A DNA stretch of 7,468 nt from Verrucomicrobia subdivision 3 bacterium UBA7542 (GTDB taxonomy: Bacteria; Verrucomicrobiota; Verrucomicrobiia; Limisphaerales; UBA11358), in contig DLMG01000393.1 of the NCBI GenBank assembly GCA_002479245.1, positions 317 through 7,784 on the forward strand, in the 5' to 3' direction. The notes beneath the pieces are model-generated. The model was not told where the DNA came from, searched no databases, and saw only the letters and a list, made by a program, of their open reading frames with translations. Below, one piece after another: positions 1 to 4,953 of the stretch (its first letter is position 1; the number at the start of each line of letters is the position of its first letter). The position numbers and the translations under genes were made by a program.

Positions 1-35
1 GTGCCGCCGATGATGCCAATGCGATGATTAGACAT
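1..35 (-). CDS. mtnP: N-terminal fragment, probable S-methyl-5'-thioadenosine phosphorylase
   Basis: Reading the minus strand from an ATG at 35-33 gives MSNHRIGIIGG, with a Thr codon started at the window edge; the gene continues to the left of base 1. The IGIIGGT segment directly after a short basic start is the usual beginning of MTA phosphorylases (and related purine nucleoside phosphorylases), where it is the phosphate-binding glycine loop. If right, the enzyme cleaves methylthioadenosine in methionine salvage, which would fit the sulfur theme further right, although the gene is divergent from pilT and not in the sulfur operon. Only 11 codons are visible. Other proteins with a glycine-rich start, such as aspartate racemase-like enzymes (IGIIGGM), cannot be excluded, but the Thr favours the phosphorylase. 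Confidence 0.5.
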   Translation of the reverse strand, partial: MSNHRIGIIGG

Positions 36-119
36 GGGCGCTTTATAGCATTGTCCCGGCAAAAAGTCCCGGTATTTTTCCCGGCTGGCGTTGGGGCGGC
101 GGTTTGTTAGACTGGGGGC
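36..119. promoter_or_regulatory. Divergent intergenic region with three TCCCGG direct repeats
   Basis: This short gap separates the minus-strand start at 35 from the plus-strand GTG at 120, so it must hold the start signals of both genes. TCCCGG occurs three times in the same orientation at 54-59, 67-72 and 79-84, spaced 13 and 12 bases apart, with A- or T-runs between them. I see no convincing -35/-10 pair for either gene. The repeats could be a protein-binding site or chance in a GC-rich region. Confidence 0.3.
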
Positions 120-1211
120 GTGGAACTGTTTCAGCGCATTTTGAAGACGGCCATTGAAGGCGGCGCGTCGGACGTGCATTTGAAAATCGGCACGCCGGTC
201 ATTTTTCGCATCAACCGCGAATTGATCGCGGTGGATTCCCCCCACCCGACCCCGGAATGGATGGGAAAAATTGTCGAAGCCGTCACGCCGGTGCATTTGA
301 AAAAGCGCCTCGACGAGGAACGGGAAATTGATTTTTCGTATTTTGTTCCGGGCGTCGGCCGTTTCCGCACCAATCTGTATCAACAGCGCGGCCAATGGTG
401 TCTGGCCATGCGTTTCGTCAAGACCATTGTGCCGAGCTTTGAAGAACTCGGGTTGCTTCCGCAGGTGCGGAAAATCGCCGAATCCCCCCGCGGCATTGTG
501 TTGGTGGCCGGAGCGACGGGTTGTGGCAAATCCACCACCCTCGCAGCCATGATTGAACACATCAACAGTAATTTCAAAAAACACATTATTACGCTTGAAG
601 ACCCGATTGAATACGTTTTTGAGGACAACCAGTCGGTGATTGAGCAACGGGAAGTTGGCCTCGACACGCTTTCGTTCCATCACGCGCTCCGGAACGTTCT
701 GCGCCAGGACCCGGACATCATCATGATCGGTGAAATGCGGGATGACATCAGTTTTTCCGCGGCCATGAGTGCGGCGGACACGGGGCATCTGGTATTGTCC
801 ACGCTGCACACAACCAACGCGTCACAATCCATCAGCCGCATCCTTGAATTCTTCAAGGCCGAAGAGCGCGAGCAAATCCGCCGGCAAATCGCCGCCACCT
901 TGTACGCGGTGGTCTGCCAGCGCATGGTCGGCACTCTGGACGGCAAATCAACCCCGGCTTTGGAAATCCTCATCAACACACCAATGGTCAAAAAACTCCT
1001 CGAAGACAACCGCCTCGACAAATTGCCCGCCGCCATAGAAACCAGCGTGGACGATGGCATGCTCACCTTCAATCAGTCCTTGTTCGATTTGGTCAAGGCG
1101 GGACGCGTGACGGAGAAAGAGGCCATGTCCAAAGCCACCAATCCCCAGGCCCTGGAAATGAATTTCAAAGGCATCTTCCTGGATGAAGGCCGTCGTATTA
1201 TCAGCAGTTGA
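120..1211 (+). CDS. pilT: PilT/PilU-type type IV pilus retraction ATPase
   Basis: A 363-residue hexameric secretion-type ATPase, expected at the cytoplasmic base of the type IV pilus, where ATP hydrolysis drives pilus disassembly and twitching. Residues 1-100 form the PAS-like N-terminal domain, starting with the family's typical GGASDVHLKIG. The motor follows: Walker A GATGCGKST (131-139), Asp box ITLEDPIEY (157-165), Walker B region around DPDIIMIGEMRD (197-208) and His box TGHLVLSTLHT (221-231). The C-terminal part (PALEILINTP, then GMLTFNQSL) is closer to PilU than to PilT, and the PilT hallmark AIRNLIRE is replaced by a divergent VKKLLEDN-type stretch. The GTG start is supported because an in-frame TAG lies at 108-110 and the family N-terminus begins here; a G-run (114-118) sits too close to be a normal Shine-Dalgarno. 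No other pilus gene is nearby, so it appears to be a single-gene unit. Confidence 0.9.
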   Translation: MELFQRILKTAIEGGASDVHLKIGTPVIFRINRELIAVDSPHPTPEWMGKIVEAVTPVHLKKRLDEEREIDFSYFVPGVGRFRTNLYQQRGQWCLAMRFVKTIVPSFEELGLLPQVRKIAESPRGIVLVAGATGCGKSTTLAAMIEHINSNFKKHIITLEDPIEYVFEDNQSVIEQREVGLDTLSFHHALRNVLRQDPDIIMIGEMRDDISFSAAMSAADTGHLVLSTLHTTNASQSISRILEFFKAEEREQIRRQIAATLYAVVCQRMVGTLDGKSTPALEILINTPMVKKLLEDNRLDKLPAAIETSVDDGMLTFNQSLFDLVKAGRVTEKEAMSKATNPQALEMNFKGIFLDEGRRIISS

Positions 1212-1226
1212 TTCAACGTCTGCTGA
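1201..1226 (+). repeat. Inverted repeat over the pilT stop codon
   Basis: TCAGCAG (1201-1207) and CTGCTGA (1220-1226) are perfect 7-base complements around a 12-base loop. The loop includes part of a second nested palindrome, GTTGA-T-TCAAC (1207-1217). The TGA stop (1209-1211) lies in the loop. No T-run follows, so it is not a canonical intrinsic terminator; it may protect the 3' end of the pilT transcript or be incidental. Confidence 0.4.
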
Positions 1227-1246
1227 ACCGGCCATAAAACCCGCAA

Positions 1247-1274
1247 TTGACTTAATCTCGACCTGGCGTATCGT
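1247..1274 (+). promoter_or_regulatory. Candidate rrf2 promoter
   Basis: TTGACT (1247-1252) matches the -35 consensus at 5 of 6 positions. After 16 bases comes TATCGT (1269-1274), a 4 of 6 match to -10. Transcription would begin near 1281, two bases before the ATG at 1283, so the mRNA would be nearly leaderless. That agrees with the absence of any Shine-Dalgarno in front of this gene. The weak -10 keeps confidence moderate. Confidence 0.45.
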
Positions 1275-1276
1275 TT
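1256..1276 (+). promoter_or_regulatory. Degenerate third copy of the TAACGAC-N7-GTCGTTA operator
   Basis: TCTCGAC-N7-ATCGTTT matches the inverted repeat found downstream of this gene at 5 of 7 bases in each arm with the same 7-base spacer. It lies between and over the -35/-10 of the presumed rrf2 promoter, where a regulator could control its own synthesis. The match is weak and would not be called without the two better copies. Confidence 0.3.
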
Positions 1277-1282
1277 TTCGGC

Positions 1283-1744
1283 ATGCGAGTGTCGAAGAAA
1301 ACTGATTATGCGTTGCGCGCCTTGTTTACATTGGTGGATCATTTTGGCGGTGCGCCGATACCGATTCGTGAACTGGCCCGGCGGAACGACGTTCCCAAAC
1401 GTTTCCTCGAACAAATCATGCTCAAACTCAAGGCGCAAGGTTGGGTGGACAGCGTGGCCGGTGTGCGCGGCGGATATGTGCTCGCCAAAGATCCAGGCAA
1501 GATTACGATGGGTGAGGTGGTGAGGCTTTTTGACGGCATAATAGCGTCGATTGACTGTGTTTCGGTTACGGGTTACAAGCGGTGTTCGCAAGAGCCGGTC
1601 TGCCGGTTCAGGCGTGTGTTTCTCGACGCACGCAATTACGTTGCCGGGTTGATGGAGCACTCAACGCTCGCCGAAGTTTCCAAGGGCGCGCCAGTGTCAA
1701 AACAGGAGATTTCAGCCGGTTTTATTGGCGGAGAAGGCATTTAG
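1283..1744 (+). CDS. Rrf2-family (IscR/CymR-like) transcriptional regulator
   Basis: A 153-residue cytoplasmic DNA-binding protein. It starts with the classic Rrf2 opening MRVSKKTDYALRAL. A winged helix-turn-helix follows (about 25-70), with IPIRELARRNDVPKRFLEQI as the recognition region and VRGGYVLAKDP as the wing. Cysteines C92, C101 and C107 follow in the effector loop, spaced C-X8-C-X5-C. Known Fe-S members of this family (IscR, NsrR) use three cysteines in the same place with a shorter first gap, so an iron-sulfur or redox-sensing role is plausible but not shown. The gene is immediately upstream of, and codirectional with, a sulfur assimilation operon, separated by a regulatory gap with inverted repeats. 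I infer that it controls that operon and possibly itself, a role comparable to CymR in Bacillus subtilis. Family assignment is firm; the ligand and targets are inference. Confidence 0.92.
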   Translation: MRVSKKTDYALRALFTLVDHFGGAPIPIRELARRNDVPKRFLEQIMLKLKAQGWVDSVAGVRGGYVLAKDPGKITMGEVVRLFDGIIASIDCVSVTGYKRCSQEPVCRFRRVFLDARNYVAGLMEHSTLAEVSKGAPVSKQEISAGFIGGEGI

Positions 1745-1764
1745 GAAAAAATTCAAAAAACCAG

Positions 1765-1792
1765 TTGACAAGTCCGGCAGATCGTGGATAAT
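1765..1792 (+). promoter_or_regulatory. Strong sigma70-type promoter of the sulfur operon
   Basis: A perfect -35 TTGACA (1765-1770) and -10 GATAAT (1787-1792, 5 of 6) are separated by 16 bases. A-runs at 1746-1750 and 1755-1760 just upstream resemble an UP element. Predicted initiation is around 1799. The promoter begins 20 bases after the rrf2 stop codon, so the downstream genes can be transcribed independently of rrf2. This is the best promoter match in the window. Confidence 0.75.
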
Positions 1793-1812
1793 AACGACAA
1801 ACCAAGTCGTTA
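1792..1812 (+). promoter_or_regulatory. Operator candidate 1: perfect inverted repeat TAACGAC-N7-GTCGTTA
   Basis: The arms at 1792-1798 and 1806-1812 are perfect 7-base complements around AAACCAA. After one mismatched base on each side, TA (1789-1790) and TA (1814-1815) extend the symmetry to 27 bases. The left arm begins on the last base of the -10 and the repeat covers the predicted transcription start, a position typical for repression. Size and symmetry suit a dimeric winged-helix regulator such as the Rrf2 protein encoded just upstream; that pairing is inference. Confidence 0.6.
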
Positions 1813-1817
1813 ATAGA

Positions 1818-1910
1818 ATGAAGAATGAAATTAAAAATATAGCTTCAAGTTGCTGCATTTGGCAGAAGTTTGCAGCAGGTGGAGCAGCGGTTTTTATTTC
1901 GTTAGAATGA
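1818..1910 (+). CDS. Possible 30-residue leader peptide with tandem cysteine codons
   Basis: An ATG about 19 bases after the predicted transcription start opens a 30-codon frame ending in TGA at 1908-1910. It begins MKNEIKNIASSCCIW and ends VFISLE, with Cys12-Cys13 encoded by adjacent TGC codons at 1851-1856. These codons lie exactly in the 5' arm of the hairpin at 1842-1885. Short frames with consecutive codons for the pathway end product are known attenuation leaders (trp, his; polycysteine uORFs in mycobacterial sulfur operons), and here the operon makes cysteine. There is no good Shine-Dalgarno. The same frame is open upstream to a TTG at 1725, so openness alone proves little. Position and codon content are the support; function is inference. 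Confidence 0.4.
   Translation: MKNEIKNIASSCCIWQKFAAGGAAVFISLE
1842..1885 (+). other. Leader hairpin followed by T-rich run (possible attenuator)
   Basis: GCTTC (1842-1846) pairs with GGAGC (1881-1885) with one G-U pair. Inside this, TGCTGCA (1851-1857) pairs perfectly with TGCAGCA (1871-1877) around a 13-base loop. The run TTTTTATTTC follows at 1891-1900, five bases after the stem. The same 5' arm could instead pair with GCAGC at 1884-1888, closer to the T-run, so two competing folds exist. It resembles an imperfect intrinsic terminator or attenuator but lies inside the short leader frame rather than after its stop, which is unlike classical attenuators. Confidence 0.4.
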
Positions 1911-1928
1911 CGACTCAAAATGTCGCTA
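1908..1928 (+). promoter_or_regulatory. Operator candidate 2: TGACGAC-N7-GTCGCTA
   Basis: Each arm matches the perfect copy at 1792-1812 in 6 of 7 bases, and the spacer is again 7 bases (TCAAAAT). The first base is also the last base of TAGAAT (1903-1908), a 5 of 6 match to -10, so the position relative to a -10-like hexamer is the same as in copy 1. No recognisable -35 precedes it. The centre lies 116 bp from the first copy's centre, close to 11 helical turns, which would allow looping by one protein. Confidence 0.5.
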
Positions 1929-1975
1929 TTTAAAACATCAAATTGGCTTTGCAAATTAGTGTGAAATTTATTGAT

Positions 1976-2179
1976 ATGAACTCGATTCAGATTAAATCGG
2001 AGAGCAGCGCCGATCAACAATCGGACTGGCTGGAAGTGGTCCGGCGGCAGGTTGGGTCGTTGCATTACGGCGTGGTGCAAATTGTCGTGCATGATTCACA
2101 AGTCACGCAGATTGAAAAAACCGAGCGCGTGCGGCTGGGGAAAGCCCGCGCACAAACAATTCAGGACGACCTGAAATAA
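1976..2179 (+). CDS. YezD/DUF2292 family small protein
   Basis: A 67-residue protein with no signal peptide or membrane segment. The core, LHYGVVQIVVHDSQVTQIEK followed by TERVRL, is the hallmark of the DUF2292/YezD family: a single short beta-rich segment ending in a basic tail. The biochemical function is unknown; members are often found beside sulfate or sulfonate uptake and cysteine genes, and this one is the first full gene of such an operon. I chose the ATG at 1976 over the in-frame TTG at 1943 because the family starts shortly before the core and the extra 11 residues look untranslated. The region before the ATG is AT-rich and has no clear Shine-Dalgarno. It is the first gene after both operator copies and the leader frame. 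Confidence 0.85.
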   Translation: MNSIQIKSESSADQQSDWLEVVRRQVGSLHYGVVQIVVHDSQVTQIEKTERVRLGKARAQTIQDDLK

Positions 2180-2188
2180 ACTCAAATG

Positions 2189-2204
2189 CCGGCCGGATGG
2201 CCGG
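2189..2204 (+). other. GC-rich hairpin between yezD-like gene and porin
   Basis: CCGGCC (2189-2194) and GGCCGG (2199-2204) form a 6-base stem with a 4-base loop. No T-run follows, so it is not an intrinsic terminator. It may be an mRNA processing or stability element that sets different levels for the small protein and the abundant porin, or it may be incidental. Confidence 0.35.
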
Positions 2205-2235
2205 AGGCGAAACAACACAACACAACGAAGACAAC

Positions 2236-3840
2236 ATGAAACTTAATCAGTTGATTCTTGCGACCTTTGCCGGGTTGCAATTTATTTTCCCGGCAACGGC
2301 TGCCGATGACACGGCCACCAACGCCACTGGCGCCGCGCAAGCCGAAATCCCCGCCTATACTGCGAGTGGCGGGGCCACCCAGTCCGTGGAAGCGGCGGAG
2401 ATTGAAGCCTTGAAAAAAGAGGTTCAGGAACTGAGTCAAAAAGTCCAGACGCTCGCACATCAGCGCGATCTGGACCAGCAAACCAACACCGACACCGCCC
2501 AGCAGCAAATTCAGGATCTTGACCAAAAGGTGCGGATTCTCGAGCGCCAACGCGAACTGGACCAGGAGTCCGCCGCCGCTCTGGCCAAAACCCAGCCACG
2601 CATCACGGTCGGCGCGAATGGTTTCAGTTTCGGTTCCGCCGATTCGAATTTCGTGGTGGCCCTGCACGGCGTGGTGCAGGTGGACAGCCGCACCTTTCAG
2701 CAAAACGACAAGGTGCCGGGCAACGACAGCATTTTGTTGCGCCGGGCGCGCCCGATCCTTTCCGGAACCGTGTTCCGCGACTTTGACTTCCTTTTCGTGC
2801 CTGATTTTGGGAACGGCACACCCGGAGCCTCCAGCTCTGCGACCACGCCGAGCATTTACGACGCCTATGTGAATTATCGCTACTCGCCGGCGTTCCAGAT
2901 CCAAGCTGGCAAATTCAAGGCACCGGTCGGGCTGGAGCAATTGCAGGCGGACGTCAACACCTCTTTAAATGAACGTTCGCTGGTCACGGACCTGGTGCCG
3001 AACCGGGACCTGGGTTTCGAACTGCACGGTGACATTGCCGGCGGCGTGTTGAGTTATGCGGCCGGCATCTTCAACGGCGTGGGCGACGCCCGCAACTCGA
3101 GCAACATCGGTTTTCAGGATGACCGGGAATTTGACGGGCGATTGTTCATCCAGCCATTCAAGCAAACCAGCCTCAAGCCCCTTCAAAACCTGGGCTTTGG
3201 CGTTGGCGGCAGTTGGGGTGATTCGTCCATCACCAACACCCTCGAATTGCCAAACACGACGGGCGGGTCACAGCCGGGATACTTCACGGACGGGCAGCAG
3301 CAATTCTTCGCCTACACCAACGGCGTGGTGGCCGCCCGCTCTCACTGGCGGCTGTCACCGCAAGGCTATTATTACTATGGCCCGCTGAGTTTGATGGGTG
3401 AATATACGATTTCCGACCAGGACGTACGCAACGGTGCACATTCGGCGGATTTGCAAAACACCGCCTGGGAAATCTCCGGCGGCTGGGTGTTGACGGGCGA
3501 GGACGCCACGTTCAACGGTGTGACGCCGAAGCATCCGTTTAACCCCCATAACGGTCAATGGGGAGCATTGCAGGTGGTGGGACGTTACGCGGAACTGGAC
3601 GTTGACAACGCGGCTTTTCCATTTTACGCGAATCCGGCGGCATCGGCTTCCGAGGCACGGTCATGGTCGGCAGGATTGAACTGGTATTTGAACCAGAACA
3701 TCCGGGTCAACGCCAGTTTCTCCCATACCTCATTTAGCGGCGGTGGCAACGCCACCGGCAGCGCGGCCGCATCTCCGCCGGGCAGCGTTACCGGTCATTC
3801 AGAAGACGTGTTCTTCACCCGCGTGCAAATCGGCTTTTAA
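2236..3840 (+). CDS. OprP/OprO-like anion-selective porin with coiled-coil N-terminus
   Basis: A 534-residue outer-membrane protein. Residues 1-23 are a signal peptide ([13 protein letters not shown]..., cleavage near ATAAD). A Thr/Ala-rich linker follows, then a coiled coil (about 51-112) and, from about 120, a beta-barrel rich in alternating aromatic and polar strands ([17 protein letters not shown], then [18 protein letters not shown]) typical of the phosphate-selective porin O/P family. The chain ends in Phe (VQIGF), the usual signal for BAM-dependent insertion. Two 17-residue copies start at L66 and L95 of the coiled coil, 29 residues apart. The frame opens at 2197, but the signal peptide begins at the ATG at 2236, so that start is used. 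Its place 17 bases before a sulfate-binding protein gene suggests uptake of sulfate or another sulfur oxyanion rather than phosphate; that specificity is inferred from context. Confidence 0.87.
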   Translation: MKLNQLILATFAGLQFIFPATAADDTATNATGAAQAEIPAYTASGGATQSVEAAEIEALKKEVQELSQKVQTLAHQRDLDQQTNTDTAQQQIQDLDQKVRILERQRELDQESAAALAKTQPRITVGANGFSFGSADSNFVVALHGVVQVDSRTFQQNDKVPGNDSILLRRARPILSGTVFRDFDFLFVPDFGNGTPGASSSATTPSIYDAYVNYRYSPAFQIQAGKFKAPVGLEQLQADVNTSLNERSLVTDLVPNRDLGFELHGDIAGGVLSYAAGIFNGVGDARNSSNIGFQDDREFDGRLFIQPFKQTSLKPLQNLGFGVGGSWGDSSITNTLELPNTTGGSQPGYFTDGQQQFFAYTNGVVAARSHWRLSPQGYYYYGPLSLMGEYTISDQDVRNGAHSADLQNTAWEISGGWVLTGEDATFNGVTPKHPFNPHNGQWGALQVVGRYAELDVDNAAFPFYANPAASASEARSWSAGLNWYLNQNIRVNASFSHTSFSGGGNATGSAAASPPGSVTGHSEDVFFTRVQIGF

Positions 3841-3857
3841 CCAAAAAATACGACCCC

Positions 3858-4856
3858 ATGAAAACATTCCTGAAAATTCTTGTTCCGCTGGCTTTCTCCC
3901 TTGCCGTTGCGGCCAGCGCAAAGGAAATCAAACTTCTGAATGTCTCCTACGACCCCACCCGCGAGTTGTATCAGGATTACAACGCTGCGTTCGCCAGATA
4001 TTGGAAGGCCAAAACCGGCGACAACGTGGTCGTCGCGCAATCGCACGGCGGTTCCGGCAAACAGGCGCAGTCCGTCATCAACGGTCTCGAAGCCGACGTC
4101 GTCACGCTCGCGCTGGCTTATGACATTGACGCGATTTCGCAACAGGCAAAGTTGCTGCCCGCCGACTGGCAAAAACGTCTGCCGGACAACAGCACGCCTT
4201 ACACCTCGACCATTGTGTTTCTCGTGCGCAAGGGAAACCCGAAAGGCATCAAGGATTGGGACGACCTCGTGAAGTCAAACGTGGTGGTCGTGACGCCGAA
4301 TCCGAAAACCTCCGGCGGCGCGCGCTGGAATTACCTCGCCGCGTGGGCTTACGCGCTCGACAAATATGGTCATGACGACGCCAAGGCGCGCGACTTCGTC
4401 AAGCGGCTTTACAAGAACGTGCCCGTGCTCGATTCCGGCGCGCGCGGCTCGACCACGACGTTCGTTGAGCGCGAAATCGGCGACGTGTTGCTCGCGTGGG
4501 AAAATGAGGCATATCTCGCCATCAAACAATTCGGCGCGGACAAGTTTGACATCGTTACCCCGCCGCTGAGCATCCTGGCCGAGCCGCCGGTGGCCGTCGT
4601 GGACAAGGTGGCGAAGAAGCACGGGACGACCGAGGTGGCGAGGGCTTATCTCGAATACCTTTACTCCGACGAAGGCCAGGACATCGCCGGCCGGAATTTT
4701 TATCGTCCGCGCTCGGAAAAGGCCGCGGCGAAATATGCCAGCCAGTTCAGCCCGGTGAAACTCGTTACCGTGGACGAGGTTTTCGGCGGCTGGCAGAAAG
4801 CCCAAAAAAACCATTTCGCCGGCAACGGGGTCTTTGACCAGATCTTCCAACCATAA
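3858..4856 (+). CDS. sbp: Periplasmic sulfate-binding protein (Sbp/CysP family)
   Basis: A 332-residue solute-binding protein of a sulfate/thiosulfate ABC importer. Residues 1-21 form a signal peptide ending ASA before [16 protein letters not shown]. There is no lipobox cysteine, so it should be a free periplasmic protein. Family signatures are [20 protein letters not shown] (62-81) and [16 protein letters not shown] (148-163), which carries the NPKTSGxAR motif of prokaryotic sulfate-binding proteins, then [25 protein letters not shown] (about 194-218). Length is normal. It begins 17 bases after the porin stop with no Shine-Dalgarno, so it is very likely cotranscribed. The usual permease and ATPase genes (cysT, cysW, cysA) do not follow; they must lie elsewhere if the protein acts in an ABC importer. 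Sulfate versus thiosulfate cannot be decided from sequence alone. Confidence 0.93.
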   Translation: MKTFLKILVPLAFSLAVAASAKEIKLLNVSYDPTRELYQDYNAAFARYWKAKTGDNVVVAQSHGGSGKQAQSVINGLEADVVTLALAYDIDAISQQAKLLPADWQKRLPDNSTPYTSTIVFLVRKGNPKGIKDWDDLVKSNVVVVTPNPKTSGGARWNYLAAWAYALDKYGHDDAKARDFVKRLYKNVPVLDSGARGSTTTFVEREIGDVLLAWENEAYLAIKQFGADKFDIVTPPLSILAEPPVAVVDKVAKKHGTTEVARAYLEYLYSDEGQDIAGRNFYRPRSEKAAAKYASQFSPVKLVTVDEVFGGWQKAQKNHFAGNGVFDQIFQP

Positions 4857-4880
4857 AACCGGTTCGTGGTTCCTCTGCGA

Positions 4881-4917
4881 TGGGGGTGGCGGCCGGTAAA
4901 GGCCGACCGTCGCCCCA
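4881..4917 (+). other. Large GC-rich hairpin in the sbp-M14 intergenic gap
   Basis: TGGGG (4881-4885) pairs with CCCCA (4913-4917). GGCGG (4888-4892) pairs with 4907-4911 through one G-U pair, and CGG (4894-4896) pairs with CCG (4903-4905), leaving a 6-base loop. GGGGGT (4882-4887) can instead pair with ACCCCC (4930-4935) just before the next gene, giving an exclusive alternative fold. No T-run follows, so it is not a typical terminator. It may block exonucleases, pause polymerase or gate translation of the next gene. Confidence 0.4.
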
Positions 4918-4953
4918 CGCAAAAGAGAGACCCCCGGCCCAATCGAAAACGTT

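Noticed and set aside
1725..1910. A 61-codon frame from a TTG overlapping the rrf2 end
   Set aside because: It starts inside rrf2 and runs across the promoter and operator; the proposed transcription start lies within it. Only the part from the ATG at 1818 is considered, as a leader peptide.
1943..1975. TTG start extending the DUF2292 protein by 11 residues
   Set aside because: The extension has no family resemblance, and the ATG at 1976 fits the usual length.
1745..1975. SAM or other sulfur riboswitch in the leader
   Set aside because: I could not find the conserved core of any SAM or SAH riboswitch class I know; the visible elements are a promoter, inverted repeats, a short frame and one hairpin.
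2197..2235. Upstream ATG for the porin
   Set aside because: It adds 13 polar residues in front of an evident signal peptide that begins at 2236.
2182..2940. 252-codon minus-strand frame
   Set aside because: It is antisense to the porin, low in complexity, without family motifs, and explained by GC-biased codon use. The same applies to other long antisense frames at 680-1072, 4275-4922, 5059-5790, 5790-6674 and 6900-7466.
4881..4917. Rho-independent terminator after sbp
   Set aside because: The stem is strong but no T-run follows on either strand, and the following gene is codirectional and close.
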